Shown here: positions 1 to 10,042 of the stretch, in pieces | How the letters are laid out: every line of letters starts with the position of its first letter | Position numbering within the stretch: position 1 is the first letter of the stretch | Source: Acetobacter pasteurianus subsp. pasteurianus LMG 1262 = NBRC 106471 | Lineage (GTDB): Bacteria > Pseudomonadota > Alphaproteobacteria > Acetobacterales > Acetobacteraceae | DNA: 64,000 nucleotides | Assembly (NCBI RefSeq): GCF_000285275.1 | Contig: NZ_CADO01000139.1 | Location: 62,001 to 126,000, forward strand | Direction: 5' to 3' | The notes under the pieces: generated by a model | The model's database searches: none | Told to the model about the DNA's origin: nothing | Seen by the model: the letters and a program-made list of their open reading frames with translations, nothing else | Position numbers and translations under genes: made by a program

Positions 1-558
1 TTCTTCCGGGTGCTGCACAATCATGGCCCCAAAGCCGCTGGCGTAGGAAAGGGCCAGCCGCATCAGGCGTGCGGGGTCTAGCGCACGTGCGCCGTCTGTA
101 AAGGCTACGGCACCGGCTTCGTGCAGCAGGCCAATTTCTGCCAGTTCCTTCCCTTCACACCCTTTGGTAAGGGCACCATAGGGCAGAATGGTAATGGCCC
201 CGGTTTCTTCCCCACGGGTGCGCAGCATGCGCACAAGGGCCGGGTTATCTATGGCCGGTTTGCAGGTGGGTAGCACGGCAAGGGTGGTAATGCCCCCGGC
301 AGAAGCGGCCCGCGCGGCGGAGGAAACGGTTTCACGGTATTCGTATCCCGGTTCACCAATTTCTACGCGCATGTCCACAAGGCCGGGGCACAGCACGGCA
401 TTTTTGCCATCAATAACGGTGGCGTTTTCTGGCGTGCCTTCGGCTCCGGCTTTATCTGTGCCTGCAATAACGCCATCGCGCACCAGCAGGCGGCCGGGTT
501 GGTCCAGCCCGGATGCGGGGTCTATCAGGCGGACGTTTTCAAATAAAAGGGTATTCAT
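1..558 (-). CDS. pyrC: PyrC-like (dihydroorotase homologue), probable pseudoenzyme, 3' end outside window
   Basis: The reading frame starts at 558 (ATG AAT ACC) and runs off the left edge, so only about the first 186 residues are visible. Known family: class I dihydroorotases close the pyrimidine ring in the cytosol and carry an N-terminal DxHxH metal motif followed by REPG. Seen here: the matching segment reads [19 protein letters not shown], so both motif histidines are replaced by Arg and Glu, while the EPG and later GAVAFTDG segments are kept. The start codon overlaps the pyrB stop as ATGA, so the two are translationally coupled. Inference: as with the inactive PyrC' partners of some bacterial aspartate transcarbamoylases, it may be structural rather than catalytic, with an active dihydroorotase elsewhere. 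The later metal ligands lie outside the window or cannot be aligned by eye. Confidence 0.82.
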   Translation of the reverse strand, partial: MNTLLFENVRLIDPASGLDQPGRLLVRDGVIAGTDKAGAEGTPENATVIDGKNAVLCPGLVDMRVEIGEPGYEYRETVSSAARAASAGGITTLAVLPTCKPAIDNPALVRMLRTRGEETGAITILPYGALTKGCEGKELAEIGLLHEAGAVAFTDGARALDPARLMRLALSYASGFGAMIVQHPEE

Positions 559-1496
559 GCGGCGGGCCTGCTGCGGGTAAGGCGGTCCAGAACGGCCATG
601 CGCACGGCAACGCCCATTTCAACCTGTTCCTGAATGACGCTCTGGCTGGAATCAGCGACAAGACTGTCTATTTCCACCCCACGGTTCATGGGGCCGGGGT
701 GCATGACCAGCGCATTCTTGCGGGCCAACTGCAACCGGCGCTGATCCAGCCCGAAAAAGCGGAAATATTCACGCGCGCTGGGGATAAGGCCGGAGGACAT
801 GCGCTCACGCTGCAAACGCAGCATCATTACCACGTCCACGTCCTGCAGGCCTTCTTCCATGTTGTGGAAGATTTCCACCCCGCGTTGCTTCATGGCGCCG
901 GGCACCAGCGTTGGCGGGCCAACAAGCCGCACCGTGCTGCCCATGCCTGTCAGCAGGAAGATGTTGGAGCGCGCCACGCGGGAATGTGAAACATCCCCAC
1001 AAATGGCCACTTTCAGCCCACCCAATGTGCCTAGGTGGCGGCGAATGGTCAGCGCATCCAGCAGGGCCTGTGTGGGGTGCTCGTGCATACCGTCACCCGC
1101 GTTGACTACGCTGGCTTCCACCTTTTGCGCCAGCAGGGCCGGTGCGCCGGATTGGGAATGACGCACCACCAGCAGGTCTGTCCGCATGGCGTTAAGCGTT
1201 GCGGCCGTATCCAGCAGGGTTTCACCCTTGTTCACCGAGGATTGGGCAACGGACATATTGATAACGTCCGCCCCCAAACGCTTACCCGCCAGCTCGAAAG
1301 ATGTGCGGGTGCGCGTGCTGTCCTCAAAGAACAGGTTGATAAGGGTGCGCCCCCGCAGCACATCGCGCGGCACCTTGCGGGAGCGGTTAAGCAGGGCATA
1401 GCTTTCGGCCAGATCCAGCAAAGGCTCGATCTGGTCGGGCGTCATGCCTTCCAGCCCGAGCAGATGCCGGGTGTGGCGGCCGGGAAAGCTAGCCAT
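555..1496 (-). CDS. pyrB: Aspartate carbamoyltransferase catalytic subunit
   Basis: Condenses carbamoyl phosphate with aspartate, the committed step of pyrimidine synthesis, in the cytosol. The 313-residue product is close to the usual catalytic-chain length. It has the carbamoyl-phosphate loop STRTRTS (about residues 60-66), HPTQALLD near residue 145 and the C-terminal HPGPMNRG segment. The start at 1496 ([10 protein letters not shown]) was chosen because it begins just before the conserved domain and overlaps the gltX stop by 8 bases; a longer upstream reading lies inside gltX. The gene ends in an ATGA overlap with the PyrC-like gene, the classic pyrB-pyrC' arrangement, which suggests the two proteins form one complex. 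Confidence 0.95.
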   Translation of the reverse strand: MASFPGRHTRHLLGLEGMTPDQIEPLLDLAESYALLNRSRKVPRDVLRGRTLINLFFEDSTRTRTSFELAGKRLGADVINMSVAQSSVNKGETLLDTAATLNAMRTDLLVVRHSQSGAPALLAQKVEASVVNAGDGMHEHPTQALLDALTIRRHLGTLGGLKVAICGDVSHSRVARSNIFLLTGMGSTVRLVGPPTLVPGAMKQRGVEIFHNMEEGLQDVDVVMMLRLQRERMSSGLIPSAREYFRFFGLDQRRLQLARKNALVMHPGPMNRGVEIDSLVADSSQSVIQEQVEMGVAVRMAVLDRLTRSRPAA

Positions 1497-2895
1497 GCAG
1501 AACGGCTCCCAAACGGGCGAGGGTTTCATCCTTGCCCAGTGCTTGCAGGGTGGCATCAATGCCGGGGGAGGTGTTGGAGCCTGTTACGGCAGCGCGCACA
1601 GGCTGGGCCACCTTGCCCAGCTTCAACTCATGCTTTTCAGCAAAGTTGCGCAGGGTGGTATCAATGGCTTCTGGCGTAAAGTCTGGCACAGCAGCCAGAT
1701 CACGCGCCAGTTCACCCAGCATGGTGCGGGCTTCTGGTGTCAGCAGCTTCTGCGCTTTGTCATTGAACGCCAGCGGTACCTGACGGCCAAGGAAAGCCGC
1801 ACTTTCTGCCAGCTCAACCAGCGTGCGTGCGCGTTCCTTCAGCCCCGGCATCAGGGCGGCCACGCGGGCGCGGGTGGTTTCATCCACACTTACGTCGTCC
1901 ATTTTCTTGAAGCGTTCCATCACATCGTTGGTCAGGCGTTCATCATCCGCCTGCCGCAGCCATACGGCGTTGATGTGCAGCAGCTTGGCGTAATCCATGC
2001 GGGAAGGAGAGCGGCCAACGCCATCAATATCAAACAGCTTGATCTGCTCTTCACGCGAGAGGATTTCCGCATCCCCGTGGCCCCAACCCAGACGCAGCAG
2101 GTAGTTGCACAGGGCTTCGGGCAGGTAGCCCATTTCACGGAACTCAACCACAGATTGCGCACCGTGGCGTTTTGAAAGCTTTGCGCCATCCGGCCCGTGA
2201 ATGAGCGGCAGATGCCCAAAGCGCGGAAGTTCCCACCCCATGGCGCGGTAGATCATGGCTTGGCGGAAGGTGTTGGTCAGATGGTCATCACCACGGATCA
2301 CGTGGGTAATGGCCATATCGTGGTCATCCACCACAACGGCGTGCTGATAGGTGGGGGTGCCATCAGACCGCAGGATGATCATGTCATCCAGTTCGGCATT
2401 GGCAACGCGCACTTCACCCTGCACGAGGTCATTGATTGTGGCTTCCCCTTCACGCGGGGCTTTAATACGCACGGCAAAAGGTGCGCCAGCCGGGGCTTCG
2501 GATGGGTCACGGTCCCGCCACATGCCGTTATAGCGCGGGGGCAGGCCCTTGGCCTTGGCGTCCTCACGCATCTGGTGCAGCTCTTCAGGCGTACAGTAGC
2601 ATTTATAGGCTAGGCCCTTTTCCAGCAGCTCAAGGGCGACTTCCCGGTGCCGATCCTCACGCGAGGACTGGAAAACGGGTTCTTCATCCGGTTCAATCCC
2701 CATCCAGGCCAGACCGTCAAAAATAACGTCTACAGCCTGTTGGGTGGAACGCTCACGGTCGGTATCCTCAATACGCAGGAGGAACTCGCCGCCGTGATGA
2801 CGGGCAAAGAGGAAATTGAACAGGGCTGCGCGGGCGTTGCCAATATGCAGCAGGCCTGTAGGACTCGGAGCGAAGCGTGTACGGATGGTGGTCAT
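1489..2895 (-). CDS. gltX: Glutamyl-tRNA synthetase
   Basis: Class I aminoacyl-tRNA synthetase that charges tRNA-Glu in the cytosol. The 468-residue product has the HIGH-type signature HIGN at residues 17-20 and KLSKRHG at 239-245, with the GluRS-like FAPSPTG start. The open frame extends to 3360, but that extension is antisense to comEC and low-complexity; the start at 2895 ([12 protein letters not shown]) matches the family N-terminus. It is transcribed divergently from comEC across 38 bases and overlaps pyrB downstream, so translation and pyrimidine genes share a transcription unit here. Alphaproteobacteria often have two GltX paralogues, one charging tRNA-Gln; the sequence alone does not say which this is. 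Confidence 0.95.
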   Translation of the reverse strand: MTTIRTRFAPSPTGLLHIGNARAALFNFLFARHHGGEFLLRIEDTDRERSTQQAVDVIFDGLAWMGIEPDEEPVFQSSREDRHREVALELLEKGLAYKCYCTPEELHQMREDAKAKGLPPRYNGMWRDRDPSEAPAGAPFAVRIKAPREGEATINDLVQGEVRVANAELDDMIILRSDGTPTYQHAVVVDDHDMAITHVIRGDDHLTNTFRQAMIYRAMGWELPRFGHLPLIHGPDGAKLSKRHGAQSVVEFREMGYLPEALCNYLLRLGWGHGDAEILSREEQIKLFDIDGVGRSPSRMDYAKLLHINAVWLRQADDERLTNDVMERFKKMDDVSVDETTRARVAALMPGLKERARTLVELAESAAFLGRQVPLAFNDKAQKLLTPEARTMLGELARDLAAVPDFTPEAIDTTLRNFAEKHELKLGKVAQPVRAAVTGSNTSPGIDATLQALGKDETLARLGAVLHG

Positions 2896-2933
2896 GGGGT
2901 GGTTCCATACCATGCGCAAGCGCAAGGAGCCAT

Positions 2934-5132
2934 ATGCCACGCCTGATGTTACACCTGCATTCTTTGCTTGTTCAGGAACAAAGGCGGCTGGTGCTGTGGG
3001 CACCGGTGGGCTTGGCGCTGGGTGCGGTGCTGTATTTTGGCCTGTTGCGTACAGAACCCAGCCTGCTGGAAGGGTTTGTGCTGCCGTGCGGTATGGCTGT
3101 GCTGGCCAGCATTGCGGCGTGGCGTATGCGTTATTCGCTTTGGGGGCGTCTGCTCTGGGGCGGGTGCATAACTGTGGCCCTTGGGTTTGCCGCAGCTTGG
3201 GGTGGCACGCACAGGCATACGCCCATGCCCGATTTGCCCCGTTTTGCCACAGAAATATCGGGCACAGTGGAGGCCATAGCCCTATTACCACTAGCAGATG
3301 GCACTGATGCACTCTTTGAGCGCAGAGTAGATCTGGCGCAGGCCGTTTTTCACAACGCACTGGATGAGGGCATGCCGCCCTTAAGGCGCGTGCTTCCTAT
3401 ATATCTCCAACCCAATGATTCTGTTTCGTTGCAGGCGGGCGACCATCTGAATGTAAAGGCTCTTTTGCAGCCACCTCCATTTCCAGCACTTCCTGGCGCG
3501 CGAGACAGGCAGTTTGAGGCATGGTTTGCCAATCAGGCGGGGAGTGGGCGGGCCTTGGGGCATGTGCAGCTTGTTGCAATGGGGCAAACGGGGCACGGGC
3601 ATAAACTGCAACTGTGGTTTGAAAACCTGCGCGAACGCATCAACACCCGTATCCATACCATTCTCCCCGGCCCGGAGGGTGGTGTGGCGGCCACTGTGCT
3701 GGTGGGAGCTTCCGAAACTGTAGAAAAACAGGTGCGGGAAGATTTTGCAGCCTCTGGCTTGGCACATCTTTTGGCCGTTGCAGGGCTGCATCTGGGCATT
3801 GTGATGGGCCTTGTTATGGCAGCAAGCCGCCTGCTTTTGGCTGCCACGGAATACACAGCCTTGCGTTGGCCCTGTAAGGCCTTGGCCGCCTTATGTGCTT
3901 GGAGTGTAGGGCTGGTTTATGTGCTGCTTACGGGGGCGCATCTGCCCGCCCAACGCAGCCTGTTCATGGGCGCAGTGGCAGTGCTGGGCATTGCAGCAGG
4001 GCGGCGCGTTGTTTCCATGCGTGGCTTGGCGGTGGCGGCCTGCGTGCTGGTGCTGTGTATGCCGCAGGTGGTGATGGGTGTTGCGTTTCAGATGTCCATG
4101 GCGGCGGTTATGGCGCTGGTGGCCGGGTATGAGGTGTTGCAGCCAAAACTTACGCGCTGGCGCGCCAGCACAACGGGGTTTGGGCACTGGCTGGCATGGC
4201 ATGGTGCTGTTTTGGCATTAACCAGTGTGCTGGCAGGCTGTGCCACCTTGCCGGTGGCTATGGCGCATTTTGGCGTTATCCAGCCGTTTTTTGTGGTGGC
4301 CAACATGGTGGCCGTGCCGCTGATGGCTGTGTGGATTATGCCATTAGGCTTGCTGGCCGTGGGCTTCATGCCCTTACATATGGATGCCCCGTTTTTATGG
4401 TTGATGGGTGCAGGTATCCGCCCCGTTATATGGCTGGCGCACATAGTGGCGCACTGGCCTGCCGCGCGCGTGGCTGTGCCACACATGCCGGGGTGGGGGC
4501 TGCTGGCCGTTATGCTGGGCTTGAGCTGGATATGTTTATGGCGGCAGCATTGGCGTTGGGTAGGGTGCGCTGGTTTGGTGTTGGGCATGGCAAGCCCGTG
4601 GTTACTGGTGCAACCAGATGTGGTTATCAGCCCGGATGGCGGGCTGGTGGGGGTGCGGGATTCCGGTAAGGTTTATGTTATCGGCCAATCTCGTGCACAA
4701 CGGCCTATTATGCAGGCATGGGGCCAATATTTTGCCCAACCCGTAGAGATGTTTCCGCCGGAGGGAGAAGCGCCCGATGGCGCGCTAACATGCGGGGCAG
4801 AAGATGCACCAGATACCTGCGTGGCTCTGCTGCGCGGGCAGGATGTAGTGGTACGCAGGCAGGATGCCTCGGATGGGCGCGTGCCATTGTCTGCCGATAT
4901 CTGCACAGGGGCGGATGCGGTTATCAGCACAGCCCCCTTACGCGCTTCCTGCCTGAATGTGCCCATAAGGTTGGATCGGTTTTCAGCGTGGGAAAACGGG
5001 GCGGAAGCCGTGTTTGTGCATCAAAGCAAAAATGTGGTCAGAACAGATCGTGCATGGCGCGGGCAACGCCCGTGGGTGTTAAAGCCCGGTGGCCACGGTA
5101 TGCCTGTTCTGCCACTGGCCCCTTCGGAATAA
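2934..5132 (+). CDS. comEC: ComEC/Rec2-family inner-membrane DNA channel protein
   Basis: ComEC proteins form the inner-membrane channel for single-stranded DNA in natural transformation. The 732-residue product starts at 2934 behind the ribosome site AAGGAG; an ATG at 2877 would run into gltX. An N-terminal membrane pair and soluble segment lead to the competence core (about residues 230-530), with SGLAHLLAVAGLHLGIVMG and many transmembrane helices. The tail of about 190 residues has no HxHxDH metallo-beta-lactamase motif, so the nuclease-like domain of full-length ComEC is absent or highly diverged. No other competence gene is nearby. Identity is good; a role in DNA uptake is only inferred. 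Confidence 0.88.
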   Translation: MPRLMLHLHSLLVQEQRRLVLWAPVGLALGAVLYFGLLRTEPSLLEGFVLPCGMAVLASIAAWRMRYSLWGRLLWGGCITVALGFAAAWGGTHRHTPMPDLPRFATEISGTVEAIALLPLADGTDALFERRVDLAQAVFHNALDEGMPPLRRVLPIYLQPNDSVSLQAGDHLNVKALLQPPPFPALPGARDRQFEAWFANQAGSGRALGHVQLVAMGQTGHGHKLQLWFENLRERINTRIHTILPGPEGGVAATVLVGASETVEKQVREDFAASGLAHLLAVAGLHLGIVMGLVMAASRLLLAATEYTALRWPCKALAALCAWSVGLVYVLLTGAHLPAQRSLFMGAVAVLGIAAGRRVVSMRGLAVAACVLVLCMPQVVMGVAFQMSMAAVMALVAGYEVLQPKLTRWRASTTGFGHWLAWHGAVLALTSVLAGCATLPVAMAHFGVIQPFFVVANMVAVPLMAVWIMPLGLLAVGFMPLHMDAPFLWLMGAGIRPVIWLAHIVAHWPAARVAVPHMPGWGLLAVMLGLSWICLWRQHWRWVGCAGLVLGMASPWLLVQPDVVISPDGGLVGVRDSGKVYVIGQSRAQRPIMQAWGQYFAQPVEMFPPEGEAPDGALTCGAEDAPDTCVALLRGQDVVVRRQDASDGRVPLSADICTGADAVISTAPLRASCLNVPIRLDRFSAWENGAEAVFVHQSKNVVRTDRAWRGQRPWVLKPGGHGMPVLPLAPSE

Positions 5133-5143
5133 ATAAGGGGGCT

Positions 5144-5482
5144 TTATTCCGGCGTATCTTCAAACGCTTCCATCACGCGGCTGGAATATACAAGTGCTGC
5201 CCCGGCATTTAGCGCCACGGCCACGCCAAGGGCTTCGGCAATTTCCTCCTTGCTGGCACCGGCTTTTTTGGCAGCGGCGGAGTGCACGGCAATGCACCCA
5301 TCGCATCGGGTGGTTACGGCTACGGCCAGCGCAATCAGCTCGCGCGTTTTGTCATCCAGATGCTTTTTTTCTGGCAGGGGTGTTTCCAGCGTTTGCAGCC
5401 CTTTAAGAGTATTGGGTGTTAGGGACGCCAGCGTTTTGACATTCTGTGCCATGTTTGCACGGTAAGCATTCCAGTCTGTCAT
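5144..5482 (-). CDS. Carboxymuconolactone decarboxylase / AhpD-like small protein
   Basis: A 112-residue protein with the CMD-family core: KTRELIALAVAVTTRCDGCIAVHS contains the CxxC pair (CDGC) and the following histidine seen in AhpD-type peroxidatic or thiol-reducing members, then a helical AGASKEEIAEALGVAVALNAG stretch. Family members are small cytosolic oligomers acting as alkylhydroperoxidase partners or as lactone decarboxylases. The CxxC favours a redox role over decarboxylation, but no substrate can be named. It converges on comEC (11-base gap) and is divergent from zapE. Confidence is high for the family and low for the exact function. Confidence 0.88.
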   Translation of the reverse strand: MTDWNAYRANMAQNVKTLASLTPNTLKGLQTLETPLPEKKHLDDKTRELIALAVAVTTRCDGCIAVHSAAAKKAGASKEEIAEALGVAVALNAGAALVYSSRVMEAFEDTPE

Positions 5483-5613
5483 GATCGCCTCTCTGAATTA
5501 TGTGGTCTAAACCGATCACAACTGCATCAGATGTGGCGCTTTTTGTCACGACACGGTTAGGAGAGGCTTGTACGCTTGCGGAATGTGCGGTGGAGCCGTT
5601 ATCGGGCAGGATT

Positions 5614-6849
5614 ATGACACAGACAGACATGAACGGGGCATCAGCCGCAACACGGCTGGGGCCATTGGCAGTTTACCAGCAGCGTATTGCCGCGGGGGAA
5701 CTCAAGAGTGATCCAGACCAGCTGCGTGTAATAACGCGGCTGAACACCTTGTGGCAGGAACTGGCAAGCATGCCAGCTTTGGCTGCGCCATCACCCGCGC
5801 AGGGGATGGAAGGCAAGGCCAAAGGCTTGCTGGCCGGGCTGGCCCGCAGGTTGCGCCCGCAGGCAGATACATCTGCCACCCGCCCGGTGCGCCCGCGTGG
5901 GCTGTATATTGTGGGCCGTGTAGGGCGCGGCAAAACCATGGTGATGGATCTGTTCTACGCCTGCGCGCCCGTGCAGAAAAAGGAGCGCATCCACTTTTTG
6001 CGCTTCATGCAGGATGTGCACCGTGATCTGCATGATCTTAAAGCCGCCAACCCCAATATGGCAGACCCCATTCCGCCGCTAGCCAAAACCATTGCCAGCA
6101 AGGCGCAGCTTTTGTGCTTTGATGAGTTTCAGGTGAACGACATTGCCGATGCCATGATTCTGGGCCGGCTGTTTGAGGCCCTGTTTGCAAATGGGGTGGT
6201 GATTGTTGCCACCTCCAACACAGAACCTTCGCAGCTGTTCCAGAACCGCCCCGGCGCAGATGCGTTTAAACCGTTTATTGCCGTTATCCAGCGTGAACTG
6301 GATACGATTGAGCTGGATTCGCCGCGTGATTACCGCCGCGGGCGTGAGCAAGACCGTGAAACATGGCTTGTGCCTGCGGATTCTCAGGCCAAAAGCAGGC
6401 TGGACAGAATTTTTGCCCGCTATGCGGGGGATGAAAAGGCTGGCCCGGTGGACCTGAAGTTCAGCGGGCGGGTGTTTGAAGTGGATCAGGCGGCAGGTCC
6501 GGTGTGCCGGTTTGATTTCAACTCTTTGTGTGGCAAGCCGCGTGGGCCGAATGATTATCTGGCGCTGGCCAAACGCTTTCCGGTGGTCATTGTCGATAAC
6601 ATTCCAAGCATGGGGCAGGATGATGCCAATCTGGCCCGGCGCTTTATCACGCTCATAGATGCCTTGTACGACAACGGAAATCTGCTGTTTGCCTCGGCTG
6701 ATGCGCAGCCCGACCAGCTGTTTACAGATGGGGATGGTGCAGATGCGTTTGCACGCACGGCATCACGTCTCGCTGAGATGGGAAGTGAAAGCTGGCTGGA
6801 GCATGGAGCGCAGGCTGCGCAACAGGCCCACAGCCTCTCTAGAGCGTGA
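5614..6849 (+). CDS. zapE: ZapE/AFG1-family ATPase
   Basis: P-loop ATPase of the AFG1/ZapE family, which in Proteobacteria associates with the cell-division ring under low oxygen or stress. The 411-residue product has Walker A GRVGRGKTM (residues 101-109) and Walker B LLCFDEFQV (166-174), then the family VATSNTEPSQLFQN segment. An open reading begins at 5500, but the start at 5614 was preferred because it follows GGCAGG and precedes the LAVYQQRIAAGEL core; an ATG at 5629 is also possible. It lies upstream of sucA with a 209-base gap, and the same neighbourhood of zapE with TCA-cycle genes is common in Alphaproteobacteria. Confidence 0.93.
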   Translation: MTQTDMNGASAATRLGPLAVYQQRIAAGELKSDPDQLRVITRLNTLWQELASMPALAAPSPAQGMEGKAKGLLAGLARRLRPQADTSATRPVRPRGLYIVGRVGRGKTMVMDLFYACAPVQKKERIHFLRFMQDVHRDLHDLKAANPNMADPIPPLAKTIASKAQLLCFDEFQVNDIADAMILGRLFEALFANGVVIVATSNTEPSQLFQNRPGADAFKPFIAVIQRELDTIELDSPRDYRRGREQDRETWLVPADSQAKSRLDRIFARYAGDEKAGPVDLKFSGRVFEVDQAAGPVCRFDFNSLCGKPRGPNDYLALAKRFPVVIVDNIPSMGQDDANLARRFITLIDALYDNGNLLFASADAQPDQLFTDGDGADAFARTASRLAEMGSESWLEHGAQAAQQAHSLSRA

Positions 6850-7058
6850 CATCCCACGCCCTTGTTCCCGCCACATACGCGGTCTAGCTCTTTGATACAG
6901 AACAAGCCGGAAGCGGGATGGCTTTCCGGCAAAAAGGACACAGGGGACGCTCCGCGCTATGGGGCGGAGTGAAGAAAAAATGGTCCGGTTTACGGTGGAG
7001 AACGACGCAATATCTGGCCAACGGCGCGTATGTGCCCCGTGGCAAGGAGGAATGTGAG

Positions 7059-9932
7059 ATGGCGGTTTCGGACGTACTGGCAACCGCTCTTAACGGTGCC
7101 AATATCGCTTACCTTGCGGATCTGTATGCCCAGTGGGCGAAGGATCCCAAAAGTGTGGATCCGTCCTTCGATATTCTGTTCAGCTCACTGGGCGATGATG
7201 AAGCCGCAGTGCTGAAGGATGCCGTTGGAGCCTCTTGGGCACCACGCCCTTCCATTATCACGGGGGATGAACCCGCACCTGCTCCGAAAGGAAAAGGTGG
7301 CCCGGCTGGTGGGTTGGCCGCGCAGGATAGTCTGGCTATTGCCCGGCTGATCCGTGCGTATCGTGAATACGGCCATCTGGAAGCCTCACTTGATCCGCTG
7401 GGCCTGAAGGTGCCTCATAAAACCGAGGAACTGGACCCCGCCACATACGGTTTTGGTGAAAAAGACCTGAACCGCGAAGTGTTCATTGGGTCACTGCTTG
7501 ATCCGCTGCTCAAGGGCAAGAACACGGCCAAGGTTTCCGAGGTTATTGCGGCACTCCGCTCTGTGTATTGCGAAAGCATTGGCGCGGAATACATGTATGC
7601 CCGTAACCACGAACAGCGCGAATGGCTGCGCAAGCGGCTGGAAGGCGATAACTGGCGCGCCCACGTAACGGTGGAAGAGCAGAAGGTTATCTTGGCCAAC
7701 CTGACAGAAGCCGAAGGTTTTGAGGCTTTCTGCCAGAAGCGCTACGTGGGCGCGAAGCGTTTTGGTCTGGAAGGGGGCGAAATCTCCATTCCTTCCCTGC
7801 ACGCCATTATTGATTCCTGTGCCAGCCAGGGGGTGACATCTGTTGCCATCGGCATGGCGCATCGTGGCCGCTTGAACACGCTGGTTAACGTGGTGCGCAA
7901 GCCTTACGTGGCCATCTTTAACGAATTTGCTGGTGGTTCCTTCAAACCAGACAATGTTGAAGGTTCTGGCGACGTTAAATACCACCTTGGCTCCTCCACA
8001 GATGTGGATGTGGCAGGCAAGGCGGTGCATATCTCGCTCCAGCCCAACCCTTCTCATCTGGAAGCGGTGGATCCGGTTGTGTGCGGCAAGGTGCGCGCCA
8101 TTCAGGATGATGCGGGCGATACGGAAAAACGCCTGTCCAGCCTTGGCGTTATCATCCACGGTGATGCCGCGTTTGCCGGGCAGGGCATTGTTTACGAAAC
8201 CTTCGCCATGTCCCAACTGCCGGGCTACCGCACGGGTGGCACCATCCATATGGTGGTGAACAACCAGATTGGCTTTACCACCAATCCGGAATGTGGGCAT
8301 TCGGGCATTTATGGCACCGATGTTGCAAAATCCATTGAAGCCCCTGTGCTGCATGTAAACGGTGATGACGCCGAGGCGGTGATTTACGTCTCTCGCCTTG
8401 CTGCGGATTACCGTCAGGCTTTTGCAAGTGACATTGTGCTGGATATCGTTTGCTACCGTCGCCACGGGCATAACGAAACGGATGAGCCAGTTTTCACTCA
8501 GCCCGTCATGTATAAAGCCATTGCCGCGCATGATACGCCGCACACGCTTTATGCAAAACGCCTTGTAAAAGCAGGCGTTGTGACGGATGACGAAGTGAAG
8601 GCCCAGTGGGATGCCTTCCACGCCAAGCTGGATGAAGATTACAAGGCTGCCCAGTCTTACAAGGTGAACAAGGCAGACTGGCTGGAAGGTGGCTGGAAAG
8701 GCCTGGTGGCTGCCGGGCATGATCCGGAACGCGCCTTCCCCGAAACCGGTGTTGCACTGGATGCGCTGCGCAAGATTGGCGAAGCTATTACAAAAGTTCC
8801 AGAAGGCTTCAACCTGAATTCCAAAATTGCCCGCCAGCTCAAGGCCAAGGCAAACATGTTCAGCACGGGGGAAGGGTTTGACTGGGCAACCGGTGAGGCT
8901 CTGGGCTTTGGCTCCCTGTTGCTGGATGGCCACCGTGTGCGTCTTTCCGGCGAAGATTGCCAGCGTGGCACGTTCAGCCAGCGTCATGCCGTATGGACGG
9001 ATCAGGTTAACCAGACACCGTTTACGCCGCTGAACCATATTCAGGACAAGCAGGCGAAAATCGAAATCTGGAACTCGCTTCTTTCAGAATACGGCGTGGT
9101 TGGGTTTGAATACGGATATTCCGTGCGCAACCCGCAAACGCTGGTGCTGTGGGAAGCCCAGTTTGGTGATTTTGCCAACTGTGCGCAGGTAATTATCGAT
9201 CAGTTCATTGCCTCGGGTGAAACCAAGTGGCTGCGTATGTCCGGTTTGGTCATGCTGCTGCCGCATGGTTACGAAGGGCAGGGGCCGGAACATTCTTCTG
9301 CCCGTCTGGAACGTTATCTTCAGCTTTGTGCTGAAAATAACATGTTTGTTTGCAACATCACCACGCCCGCAAACTACTTCCACGCCCTGCGCCGCCAGCT
9401 CAAGCTGGATTACCGCAAGCCTATGATCCTGATGGAGCCTAAGTCTCTGCTGCGGCACAAACTTGCGGTTTCCGCTCTGGCAGATTTTGGTCCGGGCACA
9501 CGATTCAAACCCGTGATTGGCGAAATTGATGATCTGGGCGCCGATAACAAGGTGCGCCGCGTGGTGATCTGCTCTGGTAAGGTCTATTACGATCTGCTGG
9601 CCGAACGCCGGGAAAAAGGCATCAAGGATGTTGCCATCCTGCGTCTGGAACAACTCTACCCCTTCCCGGAAGCAGCCCTTGCCGCCGAACTTAAGCGCTA
9701 TCCTGAAGCAGACATTGTCTGGTGTCAGGAAGAAACGGAAAACGGCGGTGCATGGCATTTTGCAGACAGGCGGATTGAAGCAGCCCTTGCTGCCGCAGGC
9801 CATAAGGCAGGCCGCCCGCAATATGTGGGCCGCGCCGCAGCAGCCAGCCCGGCCACCGGCCTTGCCCGTATTCATGCGGCAGAGCAGGCGGATCTGGTTG
9901 AACGCGCATTGGGGCTGAAAAAGTCTGGCTGA
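7059..9932 (+). CDS. sucA: 2-oxoglutarate dehydrogenase E1 component
   Basis: Thiamine-diphosphate E1 enzyme that decarboxylates 2-oxoglutarate and passes the succinyl group to the E2 lipoyl arm. The 957-residue product matches E1o length. It begins with the short E1o helix (LNGANIAYLADLYAQWAKD) thought to bind E2/E3, and has GMAHRGRLNTL, the GDAAFAGQGIVYE cofactor region and MLLPHGYEGQGPEHSSAR. The start at 7059 follows AAGGAGG; an upstream in-frame ATG at 6918 has no comparable site. It heads sucA-sucB-lpd. No succinyl-CoA synthetase genes follow, unlike many Proteobacteria, which is consistent with (not proof of) the acetic-acid-bacterial use of a succinyl-CoA:acetate CoA-transferase. Confidence 0.97.
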   Translation: MAVSDVLATALNGANIAYLADLYAQWAKDPKSVDPSFDILFSSLGDDEAAVLKDAVGASWAPRPSIITGDEPAPAPKGKGGPAGGLAAQDSLAIARLIRAYREYGHLEASLDPLGLKVPHKTEELDPATYGFGEKDLNREVFIGSLLDPLLKGKNTAKVSEVIAALRSVYCESIGAEYMYARNHEQREWLRKRLEGDNWRAHVTVEEQKVILANLTEAEGFEAFCQKRYVGAKRFGLEGGEISIPSLHAIIDSCASQGVTSVAIGMAHRGRLNTLVNVVRKPYVAIFNEFAGGSFKPDNVEGSGDVKYHLGSSTDVDVAGKAVHISLQPNPSHLEAVDPVVCGKVRAIQDDAGDTEKRLSSLGVIIHGDAAFAGQGIVYETFAMSQLPGYRTGGTIHMVVNNQIGFTTNPECGHSGIYGTDVAKSIEAPVLHVNGDDAEAVIYVSRLAADYRQAFASDIVLDIVCYRRHGHNETDEPVFTQPVMYKAIAAHDTPHTLYAKRLVKAGVVTDDEVKAQWDAFHAKLDEDYKAAQSYKVNKADWLEGGWKGLVAAGHDPERAFPETGVALDALRKIGEAITKVPEGFNLNSKIARQLKAKANMFSTGEGFDWATGEALGFGSLLLDGHRVRLSGEDCQRGTFSQRHAVWTDQVNQTPFTPLNHIQDKQAKIEIWNSLLSEYGVVGFEYGYSVRNPQTLVLWEAQFGDFANCAQVIIDQFIASGETKWLRMSGLVMLLPHGYEGQGPEHSSARLERYLQLCAENNMFVCNITTPANYFHALRRQLKLDYRKPMILMEPKSLLRHKLAVSALADFGPGTRFKPVIGEIDDLGADNKVRRVVICSGKVYYDLLAERREKGIKDVAILRLEQLYPFPEAALAAELKRYPEADIVWCQEETENGGAWHFADRRIEAALAAAGHKAGRPQYVGRAAAASPATGLARIHAAEQADLVERALGLKKSG

Positions 9933-9960
9933 ACCGGATTAGGCTGAATTGAAGAAAATA

Positions 9961-10018
9961 GCCCGCAAATACGGGCGCACCCCGGTGCCACTGCCAAAAG
10001 TTTAAAGTGGCACCGGGG
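9961..10018 (+). promoter_or_regulatory. Two adjacent hairpins in the sucA-sucB intergenic region
   Basis: A 5-bp stem GCCCG/CGGGC (9961-9976) is followed by a perfect 13-bp stem, 9980-9992 (CCCCGGTGCCACT) with 10006-10018, around a 13-base loop. No U-run follows, so it is not a standard terminator. Placed 24 bases before the sucB start, it could stabilise sucA mRNA or tune sucB expression. The structure is seen directly; the role is inferred. Confidence 0.65.
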
Positions 10019-10042
10019 ATTTAAAAGAAGATGGGGAACAGG

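Noticed and set aside
1489-3360. A 623-codon reading of gltX with a 155-residue N-terminal extension
   Set aside because: The extension lies antisense to comEC and is unlike any Glu[14 protein letters not shown] at 2895 fits the family.
7491-9038. Long minus-strand frame (515 codons) opposite sucA
   Set aside because: It lies wholly inside the well-supported sucA gene, has no recognisable domain and is an artefact of the GC-rich third positions.
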